DNA of 64,000 nt from Geodermatophilus sabuli (GCF_900215145.1 NZ_OBDO01000016.1:1-64000); one strand, 5' to 3'; shown: positions 9,754 to 18,341, counted from the stretch's first letter. Translations and numbers: made by a program. Notes: generated by a model not told the origin, from the letters alone.

Positions 9754-9756
9754 CAT
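9682..9756 (-). CDS. Bridge mini-ORF 1 of the tldD-tldE junction
   Basis: 24 codons. Its ATG overlaps the tldD stop in an ATGA and its stop overlaps the ATG of mini-ORF 2. Confidence 0.4.
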   Translation of the reverse strand: MSGASASERAVSIAASAGERGVER

Positions 9757-11267
9757 CGCCCGGCCTCCTGCACCGTGTTGAGGATGGTGACGTTCTCGAA
9801 CAGCGCCACCGGGCAGCCGTGGCTGACCGGGGCGGCCTGACCGGGCTGCCCCTTGCCGCAGTTGAAGGCGCCGCCGAGGACGTGGGTCTGCGGCCCGCCC
9901 ACGACGGCCATCGAGCCCCAGAAGTCCGTCGTCGTCGCCTGGTAGGCGACATCGCGCAGCTGGCCGGCGAGCCGGCCGTTCTCGATCCGGTAGAACCGCT
10001 GGCCGGTGAACTGGAAGTTGTAGCGCTGCATGTCGATCGACCAGCTCTTGTCGCCGACGACGTAGATGCCGCGCTCGACCCCGGCGATGACCTCGTCGGT
10101 GGAGGGGCCGTCGGGTGCCGACTGCAGCGAGACGTTGGCCATCCGCTGCACCGGCACGTGCCGCGGCGAGTCGGCGAAGGAGCAGCCGTTGGAGCGCGGC
10201 ATCCGCCCGAGACGGGCCGTGTTGCGGTCGACCTGATAGCCGACGAGGACACCGTCGCGGACGATGTCCCACTGCTGGCCGGCCACGCCCTCGTCGTCCC
10301 AGCCGATGGTGGACAACCCGTGCTCGGCGGTGCGGTCCCCGGTCACGTTCATGATCGGCGAGCCGTAGCGGAGGGTCCCCAGCTTGTCGACGGTCGCGAA
10401 CGACGTGCCGGCGTAGGCCGCCTCGTAGCCCAGCGCCCGGTCCAGCTCGGTGGCGTGGCCGATGGACTCGTGGATGGTCAGCCACAGATTCGACGGGTCG
10501 ACGACGAGGTCGTAGCGGCCGGCGTCCACCGAGGGGGCCTTGGTCTTCTCGCGGAGCAGCTCGGGGATCCGGGCCAGCTCACCGCGCCAGTCCCACCCCG
10601 TGCCGGTCAGGTACTCCCAGCCCCGGCCGGCCGGCGGCGCGAGGGTGCGCATGCTCTCGAACGCGCCGGTGCCGCGGTCGACGGTGAGCGCGGTGAGGTC
10701 GGGGTGGATGCGGACGCGCTGCTGGCGGGTGCGGGTGCCGGCGGTGTCGGCGTAGTACTTCTGCTCCTTCACCGCCGTGCAGCCGGTCTGCACGTGCTCG
10801 ACGCCGTCGGCGGCCAGCAGCTGCTCGGAGAACTCGGTGAGGAGGCCGGTCTTCTCCGCGTCGGGCACGGTGAAGGGGTCGACGTCGTAGTCGGAGACCC
10901 AGACGGCATCGCCGTACACCGGCTCGGGGGCGAGCTCGACGCGGTCGCTGTTCACCGCGGCGGACACCTTCGCGACCGCGACGGCCTCCTCGGCCAGCCG
11001 CACCGCCTCGGCGGCGGTCAGGACGACGCCCGCGGCGAACCCCCAGGTGCCCTCGTGGACCACCCGCACGGCCAGCCCGAGGTCCTCACCATCGGCCAGG
11101 GCCTCCAGCCGGGCGTCGCGCAGGCTGATGGTCTGCGTGCGGATCCGCTCGACCCGCAGGTCGGCGTGCTCGCAGCCCAGGTCGAGCGCGCGGGTGAGCG
11201 CCGCGTCGGTCAGCGCGGAGAGCGGGAGGTCGAGGAAGGACGCGTCCACGTCGCGGGAACCGGCCAC
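9753..11267 (-). CDS. tldD: TldD-type zinc metallopeptidase
   Basis: 504 residues with the catalytic HExxxH motif HESIGH at 266-271 and the C-terminal cysteine-containing block FNCGKGQPGQ typical of TldD. In the family, TldD supplies the zinc active site of a heterodimer with TldE and degrades or trims unstructured peptides in the cytosol. The GTG start has a weak AAGG site. Upstream, two near-perfect palindromes (11308-11357) occupy the divergent region shared with the MBL-fold gene. Operon with tldE through the 71-bp relay repeats. Confidence 0.92.
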   Translation of the reverse strand: MAGSRDVDASFLDLPLSALTDAALTRALDLGCEHADLRVERIRTQTISLRDARLEALADGEDLGLAVRVVHEGTWGFAAGVVLTAAEAVRLAEEAVAVAKVSAAVNSDRVELAPEPVYGDAVWVSDYDVDPFTVPDAEKTGLLTEFSEQLLAADGVEHVQTGCTAVKEQKYYADTAGTRTRQQRVRIHPDLTALTVDRGTGAFESMRTLAPPAGRGWEYLTGTGWDWRGELARIPELLREKTKAPSVDAGRYDLVVDPSNLWLTIHESIGHATELDRALGYEAAYAGTSFATVDKLGTLRYGSPIMNVTGDRTAEHGLSTIGWDDEGVAGQQWDIVRDGVLVGYQVDRNTARLGRMPRSNGCSFADSPRHVPVQRMANVSLQSAPDGPSTDEVIAGVERGIYVVGDKSWSIDMQRYNFQFTGQRFYRIENGRLAGQLRDVAYQATTTDFWGSMAVVGGPQTHVLGGAFNCGKGQPGQAAPVSHGCPVALFENVTILNTVQEAGR

Positions 11268-11307
11268 CGGCCTTGTCTACCAGCCGCGCCTGACACCGCC
11301 CCTGCGC

Positions 11308-11357
11308 CGGTTTCCGCGGAAACCGTCGGGAGGGGGCGGCGGTTCCCGCGGAAACCG
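11308..11357. promoter_or_regulatory. Two CGGTTTCCGCGGAAACCG palindromes
   Basis: A perfect 18-bp palindrome at 11308-11325 and a copy with one mismatched pair at 11340-11357, in the divergent region between tldD and the MBL-fold gene. Related sequence occurs at 61-76 near the window start. The arrangement looks like a tandem operator for a dimeric repressor, or a dispersed palindromic repeat. Confidence 0.5.
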
Positions 11358-11399
11358 GCGGTCGGCGTGGGGGCGGAGGGGCCCGGGTAGTCGCGGGGC

Positions 11400-12209
11400 A
11401 TGGCCTCGCGCGCGCCGTCCGACGACGTCACCCTCACCTTCGGCGGGAACGCCACCACGCTGCTGCGGATCGGCGGGTTCACCCTGCTGACCGACCCCAA
11501 CTTCCTGCACCGGGGCCAGCGCGCCTACCTCGGCAAGGGGCTGTGGACCAAGCGGCTCACCGAACCCGCCCTGCTGCCCACCCAGCTCCCGGTGCTCGAC
11601 TCGATCCTGCTGTCCCACCTGCACGCCGACCACTGGGACCGCATCGCCACCCGCACCCTCGACAAGGACACGCCGGTGGTGACGACGCCGTCGGCGGCCG
11701 CCGCGCTGGGCCGCCGCGGCTTCCGTTCGACCCTCGACCTGCGCCCCTGGCAGCGGCACGAGCTCACCCGGGACGGCGAGACGCTGCGGATCACGTCGGT
11801 GCCCGGCGTCCACGGGCCGGGGCCGATGGCGAAGGTGCTGCCGCCGGTGATGGGCAGCGTGCTGGAGCTGGTCCGCGGCGGGGAGGTGAGCTGGCGCGGC
11901 TACATCAGCGGCGACACGATCTTCCGACCCTGGCTCAGTGAGGTGCTGCAGCGCTGCGGCCCGCTCGACGTGCTCATCCCGCACCTGGGCGGCACCCGGG
12001 CCCTCGGCGTCACGGTGACGATGGACGGCCGGCAGGGCGCGGACCTCGTGGAGCTGCTGGAGCCGCCGGTCACCGTGCCGGTCCACTTCGACGACTACGA
12101 CCGCTTCAAGTCCCCGCTCGGCGACTTCGTCCGCGAGGTCGCCGAGCGCCGAGCGCCCGGGGAGATCCGCACCGTCGTCCGCGGGGAGACCATCTCGCTG
12201 CGCCCGTAG
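11400..12209 (+). CDS. Metallo-beta-lactamase fold hydrolase (UlaG-like)
   Basis: 269 residues. The metal-binding motif HLHADH is at 73-78; the later histidines of the fold include PGVHGPG and the aspartate in ISGDTIF. The length and start (TLTFGGNATTLLRIGGFTLLTDP) match UlaG/RomA-like metal-dependent hydrolases rather than true beta-lactamases. It is cytosolic and the substrate is unknown. It is divergent from tldD and shares the palindromic region; convergent with the TetR gene downstream, with ten bases between them. Confidence 0.85.
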   Translation: MASRAPSDDVTLTFGGNATTLLRIGGFTLLTDPNFLHRGQRAYLGKGLWTKRLTEPALLPTQLPVLDSILLSHLHADHWDRIATRTLDKDTPVVTTPSAAAALGRRGFRSTLDLRPWQRHELTRDGETLRITSVPGVHGPGPMAKVLPPVMGSVLELVRGGEVSWRGYISGDTIFRPWLSEVLQRCGPLDVLIPHLGGTRALGVTVTMDGRQGADLVELLEPPVTVPVHFDDYDRFKSPLGDFVREVAERRAPGEIRTVVRGETISLRP

Positions 12210-12219
12210 CGGTCGGTGG

Positions 12220-12846
12220 TCACGCGCCCAGCGGCCGCGCGGCCGCCCAGCCGGCCCGCACCGAGCGGGCGGCCCGCTCCTCGCGGTCGCCGGCGGCGAC
12301 GCACAGCGCGGTGACCATCGCGGGGGCGTGCGCGTCCAGGGCCTCGACGGGGAGCGCACCGGTGAGCACCAGCATGGCCAGCCCGTGTCCGGCCGCCCAG
12401 ATCCGCGTCGCGACGGCCTCCGGGTCGCTCTCCCCGGCGAACCGCCCGCCGTCCCTGGCCCGCGCGGCGCTGGCCACCAGCGTCCGGAACGGCGCCTCCG
12501 CGGCGCCCGGGTCCTCGAGGTCGGCCGCGGCGTCGAACATGGCGCGGTAGAGGGCCGGGCCCGCGAGGGCGTTGGCCACGTACGCCGCCCCGAGGGCGGC
12601 GAGGTCCTGGACCGGGTCGGACCCGGCCGGGACGGTCGAGAGCCGGGCGGCCAGCCGGGTGAAGCCCTCCTGGCGCACCGCCCGCCACAGGCCCGGCATC
12701 CCGCCGAAGTGCGTGTAGACGGCCATCGTCGACGCGCCCGTGCCCTCGACCAGCGCGCGCAGCGTCACCGGCTCGCGGCGGGCCAGCATCTCCGCGGCCC
12801 GCTCGACGAGCTGGGCCCGCAGGGCGGGCGAAGGAGTCCGTGGCAC
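12220..12846 (-). CDS. TetR-family transcriptional regulator
   Basis: 208 residues from a GTG; a longer start would run through the operator. The N-terminal helix-turn-helix is VTLRALVEGTGASTMAVYTHFGGMPGLWRAV (about 27-57), standard TetR spacing. The ligand domain is Ala-rich and not assignable. It is divergent from a RidA gene, and a perfect ATAGCGGCGCTAT palindrome sits between the two starts inside the promoter facing ridA. It most likely represses itself and the RidA gene. Confidence 0.85.
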   Translation of the reverse strand: MPRTPSPALRAQLVERAAEMLARREPVTLRALVEGTGASTMAVYTHFGGMPGLWRAVRQEGFTRLAARLSTVPAGSDPVQDLAALGAAYVANALAGPALYRAMFDAAADLEDPGAAEAPFRTLVASAARARDGGRFAGESDPEAVATRIWAAGHGLAMLVLTGALPVEALDAHAPAMVTALCVAAGDREERAARSVRAGWAAARPLGA

Positions 12847-12876
12847 TTGACCATCGTGCCATAGCGGCGCTATACA
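12847..12876 (+). promoter_or_regulatory. Promoter and TetR operator for the RidA gene
   Basis: A TTGACC (-35, 12847-12852) and TATACA (-10, 12871-12876) lie 18 bases apart, and the perfect palindrome ATAGCGGCGCTAT (12861-12873) fills the spacer and enters the -10. This is the classic layout for repression by the divergent TetR protein. Confidence 0.6.
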
Positions 12877-12909
12877 TAGCAGCGTCATGCATCGATGGAG
12901 GAGGACGGG

Positions 12910-13317
12910 ATGAGCATCGAACTGATCGACCCGCCGGGGCTGCCCACGCCGGTCATGTACCGCCAGATGGCCGTGGCCTCGGGGTCACGGACGGTCCACC
13001 TCTCCGGCCAGGTGGCGCGCACCGCCGACGGGGAGCCGGTCGGCACCGGCGACCTCGCCGCCCAGGTGGAGCAGGCCTACCGGAACGTCGCGACCGCGCT
13101 GGCCGCGGTCGGGGGCAGCTTCGACGACATCGCGAAGCTCACCGTCTACGTCGTCGACTGGGCGCCGGAGAAGCTGGCCGACCTCGGCGCCGGCGCCGCC
13201 CGGGTCGCCGAGTCGCTCGGCGTCGACGTCGTCAAGCCGGTGACCCTGCTGGGGGTGACCGCCCTGGGCGAGCCGGACCTGCTCGTCGAGGTCGAGGCGA
13301 TCGCCGTGCTCGACTGA
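12910..13317 (+). CDS. RidA/YjgF family enamine deaminase
   Basis: 135 residues from the ATG that has GGAGGAGG at ideal spacing; an earlier ATG at 12895 has no site. Family features are HLSGQVART near residue 33, the FDDIAKLTVYV strand, and the C-terminal LLGVTALGEPDLLVEVEAIAV. RidA proteins hydrolyse reactive enamine/imine intermediates released by PLP enzymes; subgroups have other roles. The arginine usual near the C-terminus (..R.A) is not clearly present, so it may not be a canonical deaminase. Probably controlled by the adjacent TetR protein. Confidence 0.88.
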   Translation: MSIELIDPPGLPTPVMYRQMAVASGSRTVHLSGQVARTADGEPVGTGDLAAQVEQAYRNVATALAAVGGSFDDIAKLTVYVVDWAPEKLADLGAGAARVAESLGVDVVKPVTLLGVTALGEPDLLVEVEAIAVLD

Positions 13318-13350
13318 CCCCCCGCCTCCACCCGGAGGACGAGGTGCCGA

Positions 13351-13372
13351 CCGGCGGAGATCATCCCGCCGG
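13351..13372 (+). terminator. Hairpin after the RidA gene
   Basis: CCGGCGG-N8-CCGCCGG about 34 bases beyond the RidA stop. No U-tract. Confidence 0.35.
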
Positions 13373-13447
13373 CGGACGCCCGCTGACACCCGCGTGCCCG
13401 ACGCTCGTCCGGCCACCGACCGGTGGCCGGCGAGAGGGAGGTCCACG

Positions 13448-13918
13448 GTGGTCAGCAGGGCGGGGAAGGCGGTCCTCGGCGCGGTCGGAGGGGCGGTCGC
13501 GGTGGCGGCGACGGCGGTCGCCGGCGTCGTCGTCGCGATGCCGGACGGCGTCGACGGACCCGGCGCGGTGCTGGCCGAGCTCCAGGGCCACACCGACACC
13601 ACCGCCTACGCCGACGCCGACCGGGCGCCGGTCGACCTCGTCCCCGGGTGGACCCGTGCGGTGGGGCACGACGTGGTGGTCGTCCGGCCCGGGGACGCCT
13701 CGGGGGACGACGGCGGGAGCGTCCGCGCGGACATGGCCCTGGACGCCGGTGTCGGCCTGCCGGCGGCCTGCACCCCGCTGGACGTGCCCGGCATGCCGTG
13801 GGACGGCGGCGGTTCGTGGCCGGACCTGGGATCGGAGCGGCAGCTGTGCGAGGGGTGGGTCACCGTCCGGCTGGGGGAGCACCTGTACGTCTGGACCGAC
13901 GACGCCCTGCGCGGCTGA
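13448..13918 (+). CDS. Hypothetical exported or membrane-anchored protein
   Basis: 156 residues from a GTG with GAGGGAGG upstream. Residues 6-31 (GKAVLGAVGGAVAVAATAVAGVVVAM) form one hydrophobic helix, either an anchor or an uncleaved signal. The rest is acidic and soluble, with two cysteines (in AACTPLD and QLCEGW) that could form a disulfide outside the membrane. No family recognised. It is convergent with the amidohydrolase. Confidence 0.65.
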   Translation: MVSRAGKAVLGAVGGAVAVAATAVAGVVVAMPDGVDGPGAVLAELQGHTDTTAYADADRAPVDLVPGWTRAVGHDVVVVRPGDASGDDGGSVRADMALDAGVGLPAACTPLDVPGMPWDGGGSWPDLGSERQLCEGWVTVRLGEHLYVWTDDALRG

Positions 13919-13939
13919 GCCCGGGGTCGACGGCGCCGC

Positions 13940-15238
13940 TCAGCGGCGGGCCAGCTTCGCGGCGCGCTCGGCGACCTCGGCCCGCAGCGCCTCGGCGTCC
14001 ACCGTGGTGCAGACGCCGTCGCGCACCACCTGCCGCCCGCCCACCCAGGTGTCGCGCACCAGCCGGGAGGCGCCGGACCACACCAGGTGGGTGAGCACGT
14101 CCTCCACGTCGCCGACCGGCTCGAACAGCAGGTCCCGGGTGTCGACGTGCACCAGGTCGGCCCGACGGCCGGCGGCCAGCTGCCCGAGGTCGGGGCGGCC
14201 GATCGCGTCGGCGGCGGCGCCGGTGGCCAGCCAGAACGCCTCGGCCGCGGTCAGCGCGGTGGCCGAGCCGGTCGACAGCCGGGCCAGCTGCGCGGCCAGC
14301 CGGACGTCGGCCAGCAGGTCCAGCCCGTCGTTGGACGCCGGTCCGTCGGTGCCCAGCCCGACCCGGATGCCGCGGTCGAGCATGGCCCGCACCGGCGCGA
14401 TGCCGCTGGCGAGCTTGGCATTGCTGGCCGGGCAGTGCGCGACGGCGACGTCGTACTCGCGCCACAGCTCCAGGTCGCCGTCGTCGAGGTGCACGCAGTG
14501 CGCGGCCAGCACCCGGCCGCCGAGGACGTCGTGGGCGGCCAGCAGCGCCGGCGTCGACAGCCCGTGGGTGGCCAGCAGGTCGGCGTCCTCCACGACCGTC
14601 TCGGCCACGTGCAGGTGCAGCAGCAGCCCGTGCTGGCGGGCGGCGGCTGCGGCGTCGCGCAGCACCGGCAGCGGGATCGTGTAGGCGGCGTGCGGCCCGA
14701 GGCCGTACTCGACGGTGCCGTCCCCCGGTCCGCCGGCGGCCAGCGCGACGGCGTCGGCGAGCTGCTCGGCCAGCGGCGGCATCCCGGGCAGCGGCAGCAG
14801 CGGGGTGGCGACGACGGCCCGCGCGCCGGTCCGGCCGACCGCGGCGGCGATCCGCTCGGGCGAGAAGTACATCTCCACGCTGGTGGTCACCCCGCCGCGC
14901 AGCATCTCCGCCGAGGCCGCGGTCATGGCGGCCTCGACGTCGTCGGCGGTCAGCCGGGCCTCCCGCGGCCAGATCACCTCACGCAGCCAGCGCTCCAGCG
15001 GCAGCCCCTCGGCCTGCCCGCGGAAGAGCACCATCGGCGCGTGCGAGTGGGTGTTGACCAGCCCGGGCACCAGCACCCCGGGAACGGCGACCACCTCGGC
15101 GTCCCCGGCCGGCGGGGCGTCCGCCGCCGGGCCGACCCACGAGATCGAGCCGTCGACGACGTCGACCACGGCGTCGGGGACCACCGTCCCGGCCCGGTCC
15201 CCCACGACGACGGCCCGAGCGGTGAAGCGCTGGCGCAT
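13940..15238 (-). CDS. Amidohydrolase (MtaD/SsnA/TrzN-like aminohydrolase)
   Basis: 432 residues of the amidohydrolase superfamily. The metal site is complete: HSH in NTHSHAP (64, 66), HLHVAET with His210 and Glu213, the His around 247-250, and Asp298 in GTDGPASND. The pattern matches deaminases of S-adenosylhomocysteine, 5'-methylthioadenosine, 8-oxoguanine or triazines. The exact substrate cannot be read from sequence. It is cytosolic, transcribed alone, and divergent from the DedA gene with only 62 bases between starts. Confidence 0.88.
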   Translation of the reverse strand: MRQRFTARAVVVGDRAGTVVPDAVVDVVDGSISWVGPAADAPPAGDAEVVAVPGVLVPGLVNTHSHAPMVLFRGQAEGLPLERWLREVIWPREARLTADDVEAAMTAASAEMLRGGVTTSVEMYFSPERIAAAVGRTGARAVVATPLLPLPGMPPLAEQLADAVALAAGGPGDGTVEYGLGPHAAYTIPLPVLRDAAAAARQHGLLLHLHVAETVVEDADLLATHGLSTPALLAAHDVLGGRVLAAHCVHLDDGDLELWREYDVAVAHCPASNAKLASGIAPVRAMLDRGIRVGLGTDGPASNDGLDLLADVRLAAQLARLSTGSATALTAAEAFWLATGAAADAIGRPDLGQLAAGRRADLVHVDTRDLLFEPVGDVEDVLTHLVWSGASRLVRDTWVGGRQVVRDGVCTTVDAEALRAEVAERAAKLARR

Positions 15239-15300
15239 GAGTGGCGAAGCTACCCTGCCACCGGCGGCTCCCCCGTGACCGCGCCGTTACCGTGGACCGC

Positions 15301-16005
15301 ATGTCGTTCCTCGCCGCCGCCGCATCCGACGAGGGCGGGATCACCGGCTTCCTGCTCGATCTCGTGGAGAAGCTCGGGCCGATCGGCGTGGGGTTGTCGA
15401 TCCTCGCCGAGACCGTCGTCCCGCCCATCCCCAGCGAGGCCGTCCTGGGCGCGGCGGGGGTGCTGATCAACGAGGGCCGGATGTCGGTCGTCCCGGTCGT
15501 CCTGTGCGCCACCATCGGGTCGGTCCTCGGCGCGATCTTCTTCTACTACGTCGGCCGGGCACTGGGCCCGCGTCGCTCGCACGCCTTCCTCGACCGGCTG
15601 CCGCTGGTGGAGACGGCCGACGTCGACAAGACCTTCGCCTGGTTCGAGCGGCACGGGCGGTCGGCGGTCTTCTTCGGCCGCATGGTGCCGATCGTGCGCA
15701 GCTTCATCTCGGTGCCCGCCGGCGTCGTCCGGATGCCCTTCGGGCAGTTCCTGCTCTTCACCGCCGGCGGCAGCCTGATCTGGAACAGCCTGCTCATCGG
15801 GCTCGGCGTCGCGGCCGGCGACTTCGTCCGGGACAACCTCAGGTACCTGGACTACGCGGTGGTCGCCGTCGTCGTCCTGGGGCTGGGCTGGCTGGTCTAC
15901 AAGCGGTTCCAGGACGTCCGGCGGCACCGGCGCGCCCGCACGGCGACCGGCCGCACCACGGCCGACCGGGCCGCGGACGACGACGCCGACCGGCGGCAGG
16001 TGTGA
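15301..16005 (+). CDS. DedA-family membrane protein
   Basis: 234 residues. Family landmarks are ILAETVVPPIPSEAVLGAAG (about 38-57), the FFYYVGRALG helix, and the conserved GRMVPIVRSFISVPAGVVRMPFGQF block with its two arginines. Four or five membrane helices, then a long basic cytosolic tail from about 205. DedA proteins are thought to be proton-dependent lipid-carrier flippases or transporters. The last bases (GTGTGA) overlap the start of the dehalogenase gene, so the three genes to 17290 form a tight operon. Confidence 0.9.
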   Translation: MSFLAAAASDEGGITGFLLDLVEKLGPIGVGLSILAETVVPPIPSEAVLGAAGVLINEGRMSVVPVVLCATIGSVLGAIFFYYVGRALGPRRSHAFLDRLPLVETADVDKTFAWFERHGRSAVFFGRMVPIVRSFISVPAGVVRMPFGQFLLFTAGGSLIWNSLLIGLGVAAGDFVRDNLRYLDYAVVAVVVLGLGWLVYKRFQDVRRHRRARTATGRTTADRAADDDADRRQV

Positions 16006-16673
16006 GCGGGCTGCGCCGTCCGGAGGTCATCGCCTTCGACGTGAACGAGACCCTGCTCGACCTCGCGCCCGTGCGGGCCTCGCTCGTGGAGCTCGGCGAG
16101 CCGGCCGACCTGCTCGGCACCGTCTTCACCCGCACCCTGCTCACCGGGTTCGCGAGCGCGGCCGCCGGCACCTGGTGCCGGTTCCGGGACGCCTTCGACG
16201 CCGCCCTGACCCAGGTCAGCGACCTCTCGGCCGCCGACCGCGGCCGGGTGGCCGAGGCCTTCCTCGAGCTGGCGCCGCACCCCGACGTCGAGCCCGCGCT
16301 GCGGCGCCTCACCGCCGCCGGCGTCCGGGTGGTGACCCTCACCCACGGCTCCCCCGGTGTCGCCGAGGCCGGCGTCGAGCGTGGCGGGATCGCGCCGCTG
16401 GTCGAGCGGTCGATGTCCAGCGAGGTGATCCGGGCCTGGAAGCCCGCCCGGGAGGTCTACCTGTGGGCGGCCGGGGTCTGCGACGTCGCCCCCGAGCGGA
16501 TGGCGCTGGTCGCCGCCCACGGGTGGGACGTGCACGGGGCGCTGCGGGCCGGCCTGGGCGGGGCCTGGTTCCCGCGGACCGAGCGCGCCTACCCCGGCGT
16601 CTACGACCCGGCCGCGCTCGTCGCCGGTGACCTGGCCGGTGCGGTGGACGCGCTGCTCGCCCTCCCCGCATGA
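16002..16673 (+). CDS. HAD hydrolase, haloacid dehalogenase type II-like
   Basis: 223 residues from a GTG overlapping the DedA stop by four bases. HAD motif I is FDVNETL with nucleophile Asp13, motif II is LTHGS, the lysine of motif III is in RAWKPAREVY, and the motif IV region is AAHGWDVHGA. The DVNETL form and ARG/TRF pattern match L-2-haloacid dehalogenases, which replace a C2 halogen by hydroxyl, but related HADs are phosphatases. It is coupled to an alpha/beta hydrolase by an ATGA overlap. Confidence 0.87.
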   Translation: MSGLRRPEVIAFDVNETLLDLAPVRASLVELGEPADLLGTVFTRTLLTGFASAAAGTWCRFRDAFDAALTQVSDLSAADRGRVAEAFLELAPHPDVEPALRRLTAAGVRVVTLTHGSPGVAEAGVERGGIAPLVERSMSSEVIRAWKPAREVYLWAAGVCDVAPERMALVAAHGWDVHGALRAGLGGAWFPRTERAYPGVYDPAALVAGDLAGAVDALLALPA

Positions 16674-17290
16674 CCGAGTTGGACACCCCGCTCGGCCCGG
16701 CCCGGGTCACCGCCACCGAACCGGCCGACGGCACCGTCGGCACCCTGGTGCTGGGGCACGGCGCCGGCGGTGGCATCGAGTCCGCCGACCTGCTGGCCGT
16801 CACCACCTCCGCAGCGGCCGCCGGCTGGCGGGTGCTGCGCGTGGAGCAGCCGTGGCGGGTCGCGGGGAAGCGGATCGCGCCGGCCCCGGCACGGCTGGAC
16901 GTCGCCTGGACCGCCGTCCTGGACGCGCTGCGCGACGACGGCCGGCTGACCGGCCCGCTGGTGCTCGGCGGCCGCAGCGCGGGCGCGCGCGTGGCGTGCC
17001 GGACGGCGGCGGAGCACGAGGCCGCGGCGGTGCTGTGCCTGGCGTTCCCGCTGCACCCGCCGGGGAAGCCGGAGAAGAGCCGGGCGGACGAGCTCGCCGC
17101 CGTCGGCGTGCCGCTGGTGGTGGTGCAGGGCGAACGGGACGCGTTCGGCCGCCCGGACGAACTGGCCGCGGTGCTGTCGGGCCAGTCGGGCGCGTCGCTC
17201 TACGGCGTCCCCGGGGACCACGCGCTCACCGCGAACCCGGACGTCGTGGCCGCCGCGGCCGTGGACGGGCTGGGTGGGGTCGCCGGCTGA
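16670..17290 (+). CDS. Alpha/beta hydrolase (KANL3/TEX30-type fold)
   Basis: 206 residues. LVLGHGAGGGIES (27-39) forms the oxyanion region, the nucleophile elbow is GRSAG with Ser103, and a GERDAFG aspartate and GDHAL histidine complete the triad. The protein is small, without a lid domain. Such proteins are usually annotated as alpha/beta family hydrolases without known substrate. It is the last gene of the DedA operon, starting in an ATGA overlap with the HAD gene. Confidence 0.85.
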   Translation: MTELDTPLGPARVTATEPADGTVGTLVLGHGAGGGIESADLLAVTTSAAAAGWRVLRVEQPWRVAGKRIAPAPARLDVAWTAVLDALRDDGRLTGPLVLGGRSAGARVACRTAAEHEAAAVLCLAFPLHPPGKPEKSRADELAAVGVPLVVVQGERDAFGRPDELAAVLSGQSGASLYGVPGDHALTANPDVVAAAAVDGLGGVAG

Positions 17291-17317
17291 CCTGCCCGGC
17301 GACCCCACCCGACGAGC

Positions 17318-18244
17318 TCAGCGGCGGCGACGCCGGCGCACGATGAGCGCCACCACGAGCAGCGCCGCGGCGACGCCGGCGAGCGGCGCCGCGTAGCGGG
17401 CCATCGCCGCACCGCCGGCGACCTCGAGCAGGTCGATCGGCTCCGGCTCCGCGGCGGCCGAGCGGGCCGGCGTGCTGGCCTGGGTCGCGGCCGGCCCGGC
17501 CGGCGTGGTGGTCGTGCCGGCGGTGGTCGGGGCCGCCGCGCCCGGTGCCGCGGTGGCCGGCTCCGCCGGGGTGGAGGCGGGCGTCGCCGCAGGACCGGCC
17601 GGGGTGGTCACCGACGCGCCGTCCGCGCTGGCCGCGGCGGACTGCCGGGTCGCGGCCGCGGCCTTCTTCACCGGAGCGGGCGCGCCCGACGTCTCCGCCG
17701 ACGCCGCGATCTCCTCGACCGCGCCCGCGGCGGTCGCCGCAGCACCCGGCGCGGGCGGGGTCGTCGCGGCAGCGGCGCCGGCGGGCACCAGCCCCTCGTC
17801 ACCGGCGCCGAGCTGGGCGGCCAGCTTGTCGGCGAACTGGCCGAGCAGCTTGTTGCCGACGTCGGTCATGACGCCGCGGCCGAACTGGGCGGGCCGGCCG
17901 GTGATGTTGAGGTCGGTGAGGACGTCGACCCGCGTGGTGTCCCCCTCGGCCTTCAACTGGGCGGTGATGAGCGCGGACGCGGTGCCGTTGCCGCGCTGGT
18001 CCTTGCCTCGACCGTCGATGACCGCCTTGTGCGCGGCCTCGTCCTTCTCGATGAAGGACGCCTTGCCCTGGTAGGTGAGGTTGATCGGGCCGAGCTTGAC
18101 CTTCACCCGGCCGGTGAAGTCGTCGCCGGTCACCGAGTCGAGCGCGGCGCCGGGCATGCACGGCGCGATCCGTTCGATGTCCAGCAGCACCCGCCAGGCC
18201 TCGTCGATGGGCACGGGGACGGTGAACGAGTTCTCCAACTGCAC
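17318..18244 (-). CDS. coxG: CoxG-like SRPBCC protein with C-terminal membrane anchor
   Basis: 308 residues. Residues 1-150 are the CoxG/SRPBCC domain (SFTVPVPIDEAWRVLLDIERIAPCMPGA, then NITGRPAQFGRGVMTDVGNKLL). An Ala/Pro/Thr-rich low-complexity linker of about 125 residues leads to a single membrane helix near 283-300 and an RRRRRR tail. In Oligotropha-type systems CoxG recruits CO dehydrogenase to the membrane; this architecture of soluble domain, linker and anchor fits that. The GTG start has AGGAGG upstream. A strong hairpin separates it from coxM, so its dosage may differ from that of coxSLM. Confidence 0.88.
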   Translation of the reverse strand: MQLENSFTVPVPIDEAWRVLLDIERIAPCMPGAALDSVTGDDFTGRVKVKLGPINLTYQGKASFIEKDEAAHKAVIDGRGKDQRGNGTASALITAQLKAEGDTTRVDVLTDLNITGRPAQFGRGVMTDVGNKLLGQFADKLAAQLGAGDEGLVPAGAAAATTPPAPGAAATAAGAVEEIAASAETSGAPAPVKKAAAATRQSAAASADGASVTTPAGPAATPASTPAEPATAAPGAAAPTTAGTTTTPAGPAATQASTPARSAAAEPEPIDLLEVAGGAAMARYAAPLAGVAAALLVVALIVRRRRRR

Positions 18245-18269
18245 GGTGCGACCTCCTGGGTCTACGTGG

Positions 18270-18306
18270 CTCGGCCGGTCCGCCCCGAGGGGGCGGGCCG
18301 GCCGAG
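18270..18306 (-). terminator. Strong intra-operon hairpin between coxM and coxG
   Basis: A 17-bp stem with one wobble pair and a GAG loop: CTCGGCCGG-T-CCGCCCC facing its complement. It lies inside the cox operon, so it could be a partial terminator or an mRNA-stabilising end for coxSLM. Confidence 0.6.
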
Positions 18307-18341
18307 TGGACTGGGCGGTACCGAGGGGCTGGTGACCGACG

